Shown: piece by piece, positions 17,354 through 25,539 of the stretch
How positions within the stretch are numbered: position 1 is the stretch's first letter
Layout of the letters: each line of letters starts with the position of its first letter
Source: Flavobacteriales bacterium UBA852
Lineage (GTDB): Bacteria; Bacteroidota; Bacteroidia; Flavobacteriales_E; Vicingaceae
DNA: 47,171 nucleotides
Direction: 5' to 3'
NCBI GenBank assembly: GCA_002295925.1
Contig: DBGO01000005.1
Coordinates: 45,853 to 93,023, forward strand
The notes under the pieces: generated by a model
What the model was told of the DNA's origin: nothing
The model's database searches: none
What the model saw: only the letters and a program-made list of their open reading frames with translations
Program-made: the position numbers and the translations under genes

Positions 17354-18617
17354 CCTGTTTTTACACACCTTGCTTTTTGTGTTTTTAATGGTGGGTTTTC
17401 ACCATTTAAGAGCTCAAACGGTTTATCCTTATCCGTATCATTTTCCTAAATATCCGTTTATTCAATACGATAGTAACAAAGTGTATTATGCTGCCGATAG
17501 TGCAAAATGGGAACAATTTTTTACCAAACTCGACAGTGTTTATTTTTTCGGAAAAGGGCAAGTAAATATTTTGCAAATGGGCGGCTCGCACATTCAAGCC
17601 GATATATGGAGCAGTCGCTTACGCCGTAATTTCCAAACATTGATGCCGGGTTGTGATGCCGGAAGAGGTTTGATATTTCCGATGAAAATTGCCAAAACCA
17701 ACAACCCATACAGTTTTGATGTAAAATATACCGGCGAGTGGGACAAATGCAAAAATGTTGAGAAAAATAAGAACTGCACCTTAGGATTAACCGGAATGCA
17801 AGTTTTCACATCTGATACTAATGCTTCATTTACCATTTATTTCAGAACACGCGAATATGAGTATTTGAATTATCCTTTTAATCATGTAAAGTTATTTTAT
17901 AATATAGATACAACTTCTTTTGATGTGGAAATAACCAATGTGCCGGCAAATGTGTATTCGGTGCGTATAAATCCCGAACTTGGCTATCAAGAGTTTATTT
18001 TTAACCGCTATATTGATACTGTTTCATTTAAATTGGTAAAACATGACAGTTGCCAACAGAACTTTACGCTTTACGGCTTAACCTTAGAATCCGATTTGCC
18101 CGGCATTTACTACCACGGAGTTGGTGTAAACGGCGCAAGTGTTCCTTCTTATTTGCGTTGCAACGAGCTGGAAAAACAATTGCAAGTTATTAAACCCGAT
18201 TTGGTTGTGTTTTCAATAGGTATAAATGATGCATATATGACACAAAGTGAATTTATTCCCGAAGAATTTTACCAAAATTACGACTCACTGATTCAACGCA
18301 TACATTCTGTTTCGCCCAATACGGCAATTTTGTTTACCAATAACAATGACAGTTATTACAAACGCCGCTTTCCGAACAAAAACGTGCTGAAAGTGCGCGA
18401 ACAAATGCTGTTGTTGGCAAAAAAATACAATGCTGCATTTTGGGATATGTTTCAGGTAATGGGCGGATTGGGCAGTATTTATCAATGGCAACAAGCCGGT
18501 TTGGCAAAAAAAGACAAAATACACCTGACAACCGAAGGTTATAAACTAATGGGAGACTTAATGTTTTCGGCAATATTGAAAAAATATGAAAACCACATAA
18601 AGCATACGGCGCAATAA
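17331..18617 (+). CDS. SGNH/GDSL hydrolase-like protein, copy 2
   Basis: A 428 aa exported protein (signal MNRKEINNLFLHTLLFVFLMVGFHHLRAQ). Motifs: GGSHIQADIWSSR (Ser ~83), SIGINDAYM (block III G-x-N-D) and KDKIHLTTEGYKLMGD (Asp/His pair near 402-405). Its start lies inside the end of copy 1 and its stop overlaps the MBOAT start (TAATG), so the three are translationally coupled. It and copy 1 are distant paralogues that may transfer or remove acyl groups; the split between transferase and esterase cannot be read here. Confidence 0.8.
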   Translation: MNRKEINNLFLHTLLFVFLMVGFHHLRAQTVYPYPYHFPKYPFIQYDSNKVYYAADSAKWEQFFTKLDSVYFFGKGQVNILQMGGSHIQADIWSSRLRRNFQTLMPGCDAGRGLIFPMKIAKTNNPYSFDVKYTGEWDKCKNVEKNKNCTLGLTGMQVFTSDTNASFTIYFRTREYEYLNYPFNHVKLFYNIDTTSFDVEITNVPANVYSVRINPELGYQEFIFNRYIDTVSFKLVKHDSCQQNFTLYGLTLESDLPGIYYHGVGVNGASVPSYLRCNELEKQLQVIKPDLVVFSIGINDAYMTQSEFIPEEFYQNYDSLIQRIHSVSPNTAILFTNNNDSYYKRRFPNKNVLKVREQMLLLAKKYNAAFWDMFQVMGGLGSIYQWQQAGLAKKDKIHLTTEGYKLMGDLMFSAILKKYENHIKHTAQ

Positions 18618-20311
18618 TGAACGATTTTATTCAATATATCGATGCATTTTTCTCTGCCGAGAATTTAAAATCGCTTTTATTATATAGCGAAAAATCCCCT
18701 TTATTGTTTACGCAATTTTACTTTTGGGGATTTTTTGCTTTGGTGCTTTTGGGCTATTCGGTAGTATATAAAAACAAAGCTGTTCGAAATGCCTATTTAT
18801 TTTTTGCCAGTTTGTTTTTTTACTATAAAACCAGCGGATTTTTCTTTTTCATCTTGCTCTTTTCAACCTTTACGGATTTTTATGTTGGTTTGGCAATAGC
18901 CAAATCATCGCATGTGCTAAAGCGCAAACTTTTGCTTACATTCAGTATTGTGGTCAATTTGTTTTTGTTGATTTATTTTAAGTATGCCTACTTTTTTACC
19001 GAATCGTTCAATCAACTGTTTCATACCAATTATAAAGTATTAAATCATTTTGCCCAATTTGCCAACACGTGGGCAGGTACACACTTTGAGGTAGATAAAA
19101 TTTTGCTTCCGGTAGGAATTTCATTTTTCACGTTTCAAACCATGAGTTATTCCATAGATGTGTACCGTGGACATGTAAAACCGGTAAAAAACATGTTGGA
19201 TTTTGGTTTTTATGTGTCATTTTTCCCTCAATTAGTGGCAGGGCCTATTGTGCGCGCCGCCGATTTTATTCCGCAATTGTACAAGCCCTATTTTTTATCC
19301 AAAAGAATGTTCGGATGGGCGTTGTTTATGATTTTGAACGGTTTGATTAAAAAATTGGTGCTGGGCGATTATATAGCGGTTAATTTCATTGACCGCGTTT
19401 TTTCCAATCCCGGGTTATTTACAGGGTTTGAAAACACCATGGCGTTATTCGGTTATTCGTTGCAAGTATATGCCGATTTTTCGGGTTATACCGATATTGC
19501 TATTGGAGTGGCATTGTTAATGGGTTTTAAATTGCCAAAGAACTTTAATTCGCCTTACAAAGCTCGCAATGTTGCCGAATTTTGGAAGCGTTGGCATATT
19601 TCACTGTCCAATTGGCTAAAGGATTACTTGTATATTCCACTGGGAGGAAATCGCAAGGGGAGTATAGGAACCTATGTGAGTTTGATTATTATTGCCTTTT
19701 TCTTGGTGTTGATTTCCAAATCTTGGTTGGTCGGATATTTTACCTTCGGCATTATATTGTTTTTATTTTTGGGCTCGTATGCATATCCGGCATTTCGCAA
19801 ACATGTTGCACATAATATCAACTTGTTGGTAACGATGCTGTTGGGTGGTCTTTGGCATGGGGCAAGTTTCCAATTTATCATCTGGGGCGGACTAAACGGT
19901 ATTGCGCTTATTATTTACAAATTTTGGCGAAAAATTAGCCCTTATCAAAAGATTAAGCACCCACTGAAAACAGCTTGGGTTGTTTTATTCACCCTTACCT
20001 TTATTACCTTTACACGAATTTGGTTTAGAGCCGAAAAAATAGAAGATACTTGGACCATCTTACATCAAATAACTCATCAATTTGCTTGGGATAAAACAGG
20101 TGAAATGATACTAGGGTACAAAACCGTTTTCTTTGTAATTTTAATAGGATATTTAATTCATTGGATACCGACAAAATTCAAAAGATTATATAAAAATTAC
20201 TTTATTCAAATGCCGCTCTACGGACAGTTCTTTGTTACATTTTTGGCAGTATTGTTTATTTATCAGTTCATTACAGCAGACTTGCAAGCGTTTATTTATT
20301 TCCAATTCTAA
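18617..20311 (+). CDS. MBOAT family O-acyltransferase
   Basis: A 564 aa polytopic protein of the AlgI/PatA branch. Signatures: WKRWHISLSNWLKDYLYIPLGGNRKG in the middle and the catalytic His in LGGLWHGASFQFIIWGGLNG near residue 414. Such proteins move acetyl groups from the cytoplasm across the inner membrane, usually working with a periplasmic SGNH protein (PatA/PatB for peptidoglycan, AlgI with AlgJ/X for alginate). Here two SGNH partners and a LysM protein precede it in one operon, which favours peptidoglycan or another wall-associated glycan as the acceptor. No cytoplasmic donor enzyme is present. Confidence 0.9.
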   Translation: MNDFIQYIDAFFSAENLKSLLLYSEKSPLLFTQFYFWGFFALVLLGYSVVYKNKAVRNAYLFFASLFFYYKTSGFFFFILLFSTFTDFYVGLAIAKSSHVLKRKLLLTFSIVVNLFLLIYFKYAYFFTESFNQLFHTNYKVLNHFAQFANTWAGTHFEVDKILLPVGISFFTFQTMSYSIDVYRGHVKPVKNMLDFGFYVSFFPQLVAGPIVRAADFIPQLYKPYFLSKRMFGWALFMILNGLIKKLVLGDYIAVNFIDRVFSNPGLFTGFENTMALFGYSLQVYADFSGYTDIAIGVALLMGFKLPKNFNSPYKARNVAEFWKRWHISLSNWLKDYLYIPLGGNRKGSIGTYVSLIIIAFFLVLISKSWLVGYFTFGIILFLFLGSYAYPAFRKHVAHNINLLVTMLLGGLWHGASFQFIIWGGLNGIALIIYKFWRKISPYQKIKHPLKTAWVVLFTLTFITFTRIWFRAEKIEDTWTILHQITHQFAWDKTGEMILGYKTVFFVILIGYLIHWIPTKFKRLYKNYFIQMPLYGQFFVTFLAVLFIYQFITADLQAFIYFQF

Positions 20312-20446
20312 GTTTTCTTAATTTGCTTTTGCAATAAGAATTTATCTGAAGCTTTATTATTTATTATTAGATGAAAATAGGCAAATGTTCGACTAAAATA
20401 TTTTTTTTGTCGATTATTGAAACTTTATTCGGATATTTGCGTTTAT

Positions 20447-20454
20447 TAGGTTTG
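20447..20454 (+). promoter_or_regulatory. -7 element TAGGTTTG upstream of rpoD
   Basis: TAGGTTTG fits TAnnTTTG and lies 20 nt before the rpoD ATG. No perfect -33 TTTG at 19 nt spacing is seen (TTTA at 20423-20426 is the nearest), so the call is tentative. Confidence 0.4.
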
Positions 20455-20474
20455 TTTAAATATCCCCAAAAACT

Positions 20475-21341
20475 ATGAGACAACTAAAAATCACCAAGCA
20501 AGTAACCAATAGAGATACGATTTCATTAGACAAATACTTGCAAGAAATTTCAAAAGTTGATTTAATTACTGCCGAAGAAGAAGTTGAATTAGCGCAAAGA
20601 ATACGACAAGGAGATGAAAAAGCACTTGAAAAACTGACAAAAGCAAACTTACGTTTCGTAGTATCGGTAGCCAAGCAATACCAAAACCAAGGATTAAGTT
20701 TACCCGATTTAATAAATGAAGGAAATCTTGGGCTGATAAAAGCCGCCAAACGATTTGATGAAACCAAAGGGTTTAAATTTATTTCGTATGCTGTTTGGTG
20801 GATTCGTCAATCTATTTTGCAGGCATTATCTGAGCAAGCACGTATTATTCGTTTGCCATTAAACAAAATTGGGTCAATTAATCGATTAAACAAAGCATTT
20901 GCAGAGTTGGAACAACGTTATGAACGTGAACCAACCATTGAAGAATTAGCCACGTTTTTAGAGATTAAACCTTCGGAAATAAAAGATACATTGCGTAATA
21001 ATACGCGCCCTTTATCGGTAGATGCGCCACTTTCGGAAGATGAAGATTCCAATAATTTGTTGGATGTTTTGGATAAAAATGACATTCCCAGACCGGATTC
21101 CCGGCTGATTAACGAATCATTGGTACATGAGGTTGAGCGAGCATTATCAACATTATCTTATCGTGAAGCCGCAATTATTAAAATGTATTACGGGATAGCC
21201 GGTTTTCCGCAAATGACACTTGAAGAAATTGGCGAACAACTTGAACTCACTCGTGAGCGAGTTCGACAAATAAAAGAAAAAGCAATTCGACGCTTAAAAC
21301 ATTCATCAAGAAGTAAATTGTTAAAAGCTTATTTAGGGTAA
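20475..21341 (+). CDS. rpoD: Primary sigma factor (short Bacteroidota RpoD/SigA)
   Basis: A 288 aa housekeeping sigma-70, the short form without region 1.1 that is standard in Bacteroidota. Visible: region 1.2 (SLDKYLQEISKVDLITAEEEVELA), 2.1-2.4 (LRFVVSVAKQYQNQGL, DLINEGNLGLIKAAKRFD, YAVWWIRQSILQAL), region 3 (PLSVDAPLSEDEDSNNLLDVL) and the region 4.2 helix-turn-helix (MTLEEIGEQLELTRERVRQIKEKAIRRLK). It recognises the TAnnTTTG promoters seen throughout the window. Single-gene unit with a terminator 36 nt after the stop. Confidence 0.97.
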   Translation: MRQLKITKQVTNRDTISLDKYLQEISKVDLITAEEEVELAQRIRQGDEKALEKLTKANLRFVVSVAKQYQNQGLSLPDLINEGNLGLIKAAKRFDETKGFKFISYAVWWIRQSILQALSEQARIIRLPLNKIGSINRLNKAFAELEQRYEREPTIEELATFLEIKPSEIKDTLRNNTRPLSVDAPLSEDEDSNNLLDVLDKNDIPRPDSRLINESLVHEVERALSTLSYREAAIIKMYYGIAGFPQMTLEEIGEQLELTRERVRQIKEKAIRRLKHSSRSKLLKAYLG

Positions 21342-21376
21342 GTTTATTCCATAGTCAACACAACCTAAATTTGCTG

Positions 21377-21404
21377 CCATCCGTTCCTGAGCGGATGGTT
21401 TTTT
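21377..21404 (+). terminator. Rho-independent terminator after rpoD
   Basis: CCATCCG (21377-21383) pairs perfectly with CGGATGG (21392-21398), loop 8 nt, followed by TTTTTT. Confidence 0.9.
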
Positions 21405-21434
21405 AATATTTAACGTTGTTCAACTTAATTGTTA

Positions 21435-21451
21435 GGTACTCTAACCAACAA
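21435..21451 (-). pseudogene. Remnant of a third tRNA copy (D-arm only)
   Basis: Read on -, TTGTTGGTTAGAGTACC repeats the D-arm part seen in the degenerate copy at 21511-21575 and in the intact tRNA (GTTGGTTAGAGCACC). Nothing else of a tRNA remains around it. It is the most decayed member of the array. Confidence 0.5.
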
Positions 21452-21470
21452 GTATATTAAGTTTAAGGAT

Positions 21471-21506
21471 AAAAAAACGAACAATCACAATTGAGCAACT
21501 GTTCGG
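21471..21506 (-). terminator. Second copy of the tRNA terminator
   Basis: CGAACA (21478-21483) pairs with TGTTCG (21500-21505), followed on - by T7 (21471-21477 as A). The 29-nt hairpin is almost identical to the one at 21602-21631, one base different in the loop, showing that the tRNA and terminator were duplicated as a unit. Confidence 0.75.
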
Positions 21507-21510
21507 AAAA

Positions 21511-21575
21511 GTCGGCCCAGCTGGGCTCGAACCATTGACTCTCCCGACATAAAGTCGGGATGCTCTAACCAACAA
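21511..21575 (-). pseudogene. Degenerate tRNA copy lacking its 5' third
   Basis: On - it reads from TTGTTGGTTAGAGCATCCCGA through CTTTATG, TCGGG, then GGTTCGAGCCCAGCTGGGCC. The 5' acceptor strand and first half of the D-stem are missing. The anticodon stem CCCGA/TCGGG is intact with a loop whose positions 34-36 read TTA, nominally matching the stop codon UAA, but base 37 is T, unlike normal tRNAs. The T-stem (AATGG vs CCAGC) no longer pairs. The 3' part is identical to the intact CAT tRNA next to it, the middle is not, so it looks like a chimera of two tRNAs. Confidence 0.7.
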
Positions 21576-21594
21576 TTTAAAAAAGTATAAGTAT

Positions 21595-21631
21595 AAAAAA
21601 ACCGAACAATCACAATTGAGTAACTGTTCGG
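21595..21631 (-). terminator. Rho-independent terminator of the CAT tRNA
   Basis: CCGAACA (21602-21608) and TGTTCGG (21625-21631) form a 7-bp stem; on - it is followed by T7 (21595-21601). It starts 6 nt after the tRNA 3' end. Confidence 0.85.
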
Positions 21632-21636
21632 TAAAG

Positions 21637-21710
21637 TGGGCCCAGCTGGGCTCGAACCAGCGACCCCCTGATTATGAGTCAGGTGCTCTAACCAACTGAG
21701 CTATGGGCCC
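21637..21710 (-). tRNA. tRNA with anticodon CAT (elongator Met or lysidine-type Ile2)
   Basis: A complete 74-nt cloverleaf on -: acceptor GGGCCCA/TGGGCCC, D-arm with GCTCAGTTGGTTAGAGC, anticodon arm CCTGA CTCATAA TCAGG (anticodon CAT), T-arm GCTGG TTCGAGC CCAGC, discriminator A, no encoded CCA. It lacks the initiator features (an unpaired 1-72 pair and three G-C pairs flanking the anticodon), so it is either elongator methionine or isoleucine tRNA whose C34 is converted to lysidine. The GGGCCC acceptor resembles ileX-type tRNAs, so I lean to Ile2, without certainty. Confidence 0.92.
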
Positions 21711-21818
21711 TAATCAAGGATGCCTTGATTTTTAAGGACTGCAATTTTACATAAATGATTTAAATTACGCAATCCTAAGGCAAAAGATTTTTGTAATTTC
21801 GTTCAAATTTCGCGATAA

Positions 21819-22415
21819 ATGATAAAAAATTTAATCATCGATTTGGGGGGCGTTATCATTCCTTTGGCTATCGAAAATACGCTTCAAGCGATGAAAGCTT
21901 TGGGCATTGACATAGAAAATTACGACCAATTGCCATTATTTAAACAGTTTGAAACCGGTGAAGTTTCGGAGCATGATTTTTTAACTGCTGTTGTACGTCA
22001 ATATCCGCATATATCTACACAACAATTTATAGATTCCTGGAATGCAATGCTATTACCCATTCCAAAAAATAAAATGGAAGAATTGCGCATGCTTAAAAAC
22101 AAATATAACCTCTATTTATTAAGCAATACCAACCCGGTTCATACAAAATACATCCATAATTATTTGCAAAAGCATTTCAATTTACCTGATTTTTCACCAC
22201 TCTTTAAAAAAGTTTATTACTCTTATGAGTGCAAAATGCGTAAACCGGATGCTGAATTTTTTAATTTGGTATTGACCGAAAATAACCTAACCCCCCATGA
22301 AACACTTTTTACCGATGACACAAAAGAACACATTGAATCGGCTAAAAAACTAGGAATTAAAACATTTTTATTTAATCCTGAAAAAGATAATTTATTAAAC
22401 ATTATTAATCATTAA
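21819..22415 (+). CDS. HAD-family phosphatase (YihX-like)
   Basis: A 198 aa haloacid-dehalogenase-fold protein. Motif I is IIDLGGVIIPL (Asp ~8 as nucleophile), motif II Ser/Thr in LYLLSNTNPVH, motif III Lys in KMRKPDAEF, and motif IV in LFTDDTKEHIESA. The C1 cap is helical. It lies 8 nt before mtnA in the same direction, so it is probably co-transcribed and may dephosphorylate a sugar phosphate made or used by that pathway. A TAATTTCG (21794-21801) could be its promoter. Substrate is inferred from context only. Confidence 0.8.
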   Translation: MIKNLIIDLGGVIIPLAIENTLQAMKALGIDIENYDQLPLFKQFETGEVSEHDFLTAVVRQYPHISTQQFIDSWNAMLLPIPKNKMEELRMLKNKYNLYLLSNTNPVHTKYIHNYLQKHFNLPDFSPLFKKVYYSYECKMRKPDAEFFNLVLTENNLTPHETLFTDDTKEHIESAKKLGIKTFLFNPEKDNLLNIINH

Positions 22416-22423
22416 ACATCAGT

Positions 22424-23530
22424 ATGAAAATTCACGATACACATTATCATTCCATTTGGCTTTCGTCAGATCAAAAAACAGTTCATGTTTTCGACCAACG
22501 GTTATTTCCGCACGAAATAAAAATAGTTGACATTACCAATTCAGAAGATGCTTACGTAGCCATTAAGGAAATGATTGTAAGAGGAGCTCCGCTTATTGGC
22601 GTTACAGCGGCTTTTGGCATGTATTTGGCAACGTTGGAGGCAACAGACAAAAGGAATGTAAAAACGTTTTTGCTTGAGCGTGCCGAAAGACTTAAATCTT
22701 CACGCCCAACCGCTGTAAATTTAATGTGGGCCGTTGACCGAGTATTGTCGGAGTTGGATTTTTATACTGAACTTAAAAATATTCAACAACAAGCATTGGC
22801 ATCAGCCGAAAAAATAAAATTGGAGGATATTGAAATTTGTTCAAAAATTGGTGATTACGGATTACAATTAATAGAAGAAATTGCACAAAAAAAAGAGGGT
22901 GAAACGGTAAATATTCTTACGCATTGCAACGCCGGTTGGCTTGCTACCATTGATTGGGGAACGGCTACTGCTCCAATATACAAAGCGCATGATAAAGGGA
23001 TAGATATACATGTTTGGGTAGATGAAACCCGCCCGAGAAATCAAGGAGCAAACCTCACAGCCTTTGAGTTGGGGCAACACGGTGTAAAACATACGCTTAT
23101 AACGGATAATGCCGGCGGGCATTTGATGCAACACGGATTGGTTGATATGGTAATCGTAGGCACCGACCGTACAACGCGCACCGGTGACGTGGCAAACAAA
23201 ATTGGAACTTACTTAAAAGCTCTTGCGGCTAACGACAACAATGTGCCTTTTTATGTTGCTTTGCCTTCATCCACTATTGATTGGACAATTGAAAACGGTG
23301 TGAAAGAAATTCCTATTGAATTGCGCAGCGAAAATGAAGTGAAATATGTGCAAGGGAAGTCAAAAAATAATAAGATAGAGCAAGTGTTAATTTGTCCTGA
23401 AAGTACACCGGCAGCCAACTACGGGTTTGATGTAACTCCGGCTCGGTTAGTTACCAAATTGATTACAGAAAGAGGAATTTGCGATGCCTCTGAAAAAGGA
23501 CTTCAATCTTTGTTCCCCGAAAAATTTTAA
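22424..23530 (+). CDS. mtnA: S-methyl-5-thioribose-1-phosphate isomerase family
   Basis: A 368 aa aldose-ketose isomerase. Motifs of MtnA are clear: VRGAPLIGVTAAFGMYL, RPTAVNLMWAVDR, the catalytic Cys in ILTHCNAGWLAT (~residue 168), DETRPRNQGANLTAFEL, and VGTDRTTRTGDVANKIGTY with the active-site Asp. It converts 5-methylthioribose-1-phosphate (or 5-deoxyribose-1-phosphate in DrdI-type relatives) to the ribulose form. Followed after 3 nt by a class II aldolase, as in the DHAP-shunt and 5-deoxyribose disposal pathways. No MTR kinase or MTA phosphorylase is in the window. Confidence 0.93.
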   Translation: MKIHDTHYHSIWLSSDQKTVHVFDQRLFPHEIKIVDITNSEDAYVAIKEMIVRGAPLIGVTAAFGMYLATLEATDKRNVKTFLLERAERLKSSRPTAVNLMWAVDRVLSELDFYTELKNIQQQALASAEKIKLEDIEICSKIGDYGLQLIEEIAQKKEGETVNILTHCNAGWLATIDWGTATAPIYKAHDKGIDIHVWVDETRPRNQGANLTAFELGQHGVKHTLITDNAGGHLMQHGLVDMVIVGTDRTTRTGDVANKIGTYLKALAANDNNVPFYVALPSSTIDWTIENGVKEIPIELRSENEVKYVQGKSKNNKIEQVLICPESTPAANYGFDVTPARLVTKLITERGICDASEKGLQSLFPEKF

Positions 23531-23533
23531 CTT

Positions 23534-24139
23534 ATGCAAAATATCGATGAAGGATATATAAAATTTGGTTGTCATCATAAAAAAGTCGAAAAATTACCTG
23601 TAACTGTTCCTGAAGAATTGAAAAAAACAAGAGACCGTATGCATCAATTGGGTTTGATTGGTCATTACGATGAATTAAATGTAGGATATGGAAATATCAG
23701 CATTAAAATCCCCGAAGGAATTTTAATTTCAGCTACACAAACAGGAAAAACCGAGCATATAAATGATAATGATTTTGCTTTGGTAACCAATTACGATATT
23801 GATAAAAATATGGTTTGGTGTTTAGGAAAAAAAAGAGCTTCGTCGGAAACAATGACGCACGCTGCCCTTTATGAAGCCGATGAAACAATTCAAGCCATCA
23901 TTCATATTCACAACAAAAAATTATGGCAAAAGTATTTACATAAATTGCCAACCACTAATCCCGCTGTTCCTTATGGTACTCCTGAAATGGCATACGAAAT
24001 GAAAAGATTATACCAAGAATCGTCCGATGTAAAGCAATACAATACAATAATAATGGGAGGACACGAAGAGGGAATAATATCATTTGGGCAATCACTCAAA
24101 GAAGCCCAAGAATCAATTAATAAAATTTACAATGCATAA
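23534..24139 (+). CDS. Class II aldolase/adducin-like enzyme
   Basis: A 201 aa protein with the zinc-binding pattern of class II aldolases: Glu in SSETMTHAALYEA, H-x-H in IQAIIHIHNKK, and a third His in IMGGHEEGIISFG. The N-terminal GNISIKIPEGILISATQTGK is also characteristic. Candidate activities are methylthioribulose-1-phosphate dehydratase (MtnB) or the aldolase that splits it to DHAP (Ald2/DrdA); sequence reading alone does not separate these, but the absence of mtnC/mtnD nearby slightly favours the aldolase route. Coupled to mtnA by a 3-nt gap. Confidence 0.8.
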   Translation: MQNIDEGYIKFGCHHKKVEKLPVTVPEELKKTRDRMHQLGLIGHYDELNVGYGNISIKIPEGILISATQTGKTEHINDNDFALVTNYDIDKNMVWCLGKKRASSETMTHAALYEADETIQAIIHIHNKKLWQKYLHKLPTTNPAVPYGTPEMAYEMKRLYQESSDVKQYNTIIMGGHEEGIISFGQSLKEAQESINKIYNA

Positions 24140-24195
24140 ATTTTAACAGTTTTAAGAAAATAAGTATATTCGTCGATTAAATACAATTATTAGTC

Positions 24196-25029
24196 ATGAA
24201 AAAAATCACTTTTATCTTATTTATGGCAGTGTTTGCAAGCTGTGGAAACCACGAAGAAAATGCTGAATTACAAGAACAAAAAGATACTGTAACTGTTGAA
24301 ACTGTGGAGGAAGAAGTATCGGTAGAAAATGACAGCGAAGTGAGTTACTCATTGCCATCGCCGTTACAAATTGCTTTTTTGTTTAAAAATTCAGGTTTGG
24401 GCTATCAAGCCGGAATTACACACGACCCTTCAAAAGCCAAAAACTATAATACCAAAGCGGCACAACTGTTGAATTTGGGCGTTTATTCTGCCGATATGGC
24501 ATATAATGTTTTGCACAATCAAACGCAAGAAGCCATCAATTATTTAAAAGTAATGAATGAATTATCCGAAAAACTGTGGATGACCGATGTATTTAATAAC
24601 AATAATTTGCGAGAGCGATTTGAAAAAAACATAGGAAACCCCGATTCGTTGGCTTATATTATTGCAGATATGCAAATGGAGTTGGATAATTATTTGGAAG
24701 AAAACGAAATGGAAGATGCTTCGGTGGTAGTTTTTGCCGGAGCTTGGATAGAAAGTATGTATTTGGCCGCACAAACCAGTAATTTGAACGATAATCAACG
24801 ATTAAACGTCAAACTGTCGGAGCAAGCAATTATTTTAGAATCATTAGTAAACCTTTTAGAGCACAAGTATCCCGAAGGAACAGAAAATCTGATTAACGGT
24901 TTAAAAGACTTGCAAACCGTATTAAAACCGCTTGACGACGAATCGGAAGATATACCTTTCTTGTCAAAAGAAGAATTACAACAATTAAAAGAAAAAATTG
25001 AAGCATTACGTGCAGAAATAACTGCATAA
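24196..25029 (+). CDS. Lipoprotein of unknown function, mainly helical
   Basis: 277 aa with a short signal ending in a lipobox (AVFASC, Cys ~16), a Glu/Val-rich linker (NAELQEQKDTVTVETVEEEVS), then a helical domain (about residues 55-275) with segments such as GVYSADMAYNVLHNQTQEAINYLKV and LNVKLSEQAIILESLVNLLE. The pattern recalls periplasmic helical proteins in Bacteroidota genomes, but I do not recognise it. It is followed 13 nt on by another exported unknown, which is probably co-transcribed. A TATATTCG near 24164 may be a weak promoter. Confidence 0.6.
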   Translation: MKKITFILFMAVFASCGNHEENAELQEQKDTVTVETVEEEVSVENDSEVSYSLPSPLQIAFLFKNSGLGYQAGITHDPSKAKNYNTKAAQLLNLGVYSADMAYNVLHNQTQEAINYLKVMNELSEKLWMTDVFNNNNLRERFEKNIGNPDSLAYIIADMQMELDNYLEENEMEDASVVVFAGAWIESMYLAAQTSNLNDNQRLNVKLSEQAIILESLVNLLEHKYPEGTENLINGLKDLQTVLKPLDDESEDIPFLSKEELQQLKEKIEALRAEITA

Positions 25030-25042
25030 AAAGTCATTGATT

Positions 25043-25519
25043 ATGAAATTTAACCGATTAACACTTGTTATAGCTGTTTCGGCATTTGTGCTCTTATCGG
25101 CATTTGCCGTAAAATATTCTACCGAATGCGACTCAGTATCATTAAAAAAAGAAATTAAGCCAATGCTTAAACCCGATTATCATTATGATTCATCAAAAAT
25201 TACGCGAGTTACATTTAAGAATAAAAAGCAACTGAAAGAAATAGAAGTTCCGCTTTTTATAGGCGAACGTTACAAATTTATTTTCAATACAAAAGCATTG
25301 CCTCAAGATGTAAACATTAAGGTTTACAACAAAAAAGCCGGAGCCAAAAAACGCAAATTGCTTTTTTCAAATGAGGAGTTTATAAATAAAGGTGAAAAAA
25401 TTTATACTTGGGAGCCCGAAAAAGCGCGCAAAATGTATCTCGATTATGAAATTCCCGAAACCAACGATACCCTTAAAAGAGGTTGTGCGGTTTTAATGAT
25501 TGGCTATAAGTTGAAGTAA
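25043..25519 (+). CDS. Secreted protein of unknown function
   Basis: From the ATG at 25043: 158 aa, signal peptide (MKFNRLTLVIAVSAFVLLSAFAV), then a domain of beta strands and basic residues (KYHYD..., ITRVTFKNKKQLKEIEVPLFIGERYKFIFN, DVNIKVYNKKAGAKKRKLL). The C-terminus has a conserved-looking CAVLMIGYKLK. Small, basic and periplasmic or surface located. No family recognised; likely a partner of the upstream lipoprotein by operon position. Confidence 0.6.
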   Translation: MKFNRLTLVIAVSAFVLLSAFAVKYSTECDSVSLKKEIKPMLKPDYHYDSSKITRVTFKNKKQLKEIEVPLFIGERYKFIFNTKALPQDVNIKVYNKKAGAKKRKLLFSNEEFINKGEKIYTWEPEKARKMYLDYEIPETNDTLKRGCAVLMIGYKLK

Positions 25520-25539
25520 TTTTAAGAACAACGTAGAAG

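Noticed and set aside
21597..21710. Group I intron or attachment site at the CAT tRNA
   Set aside because: The cloverleaf is uninterrupted and the neighbouring copies share the terminator; no integrase gene is nearby.
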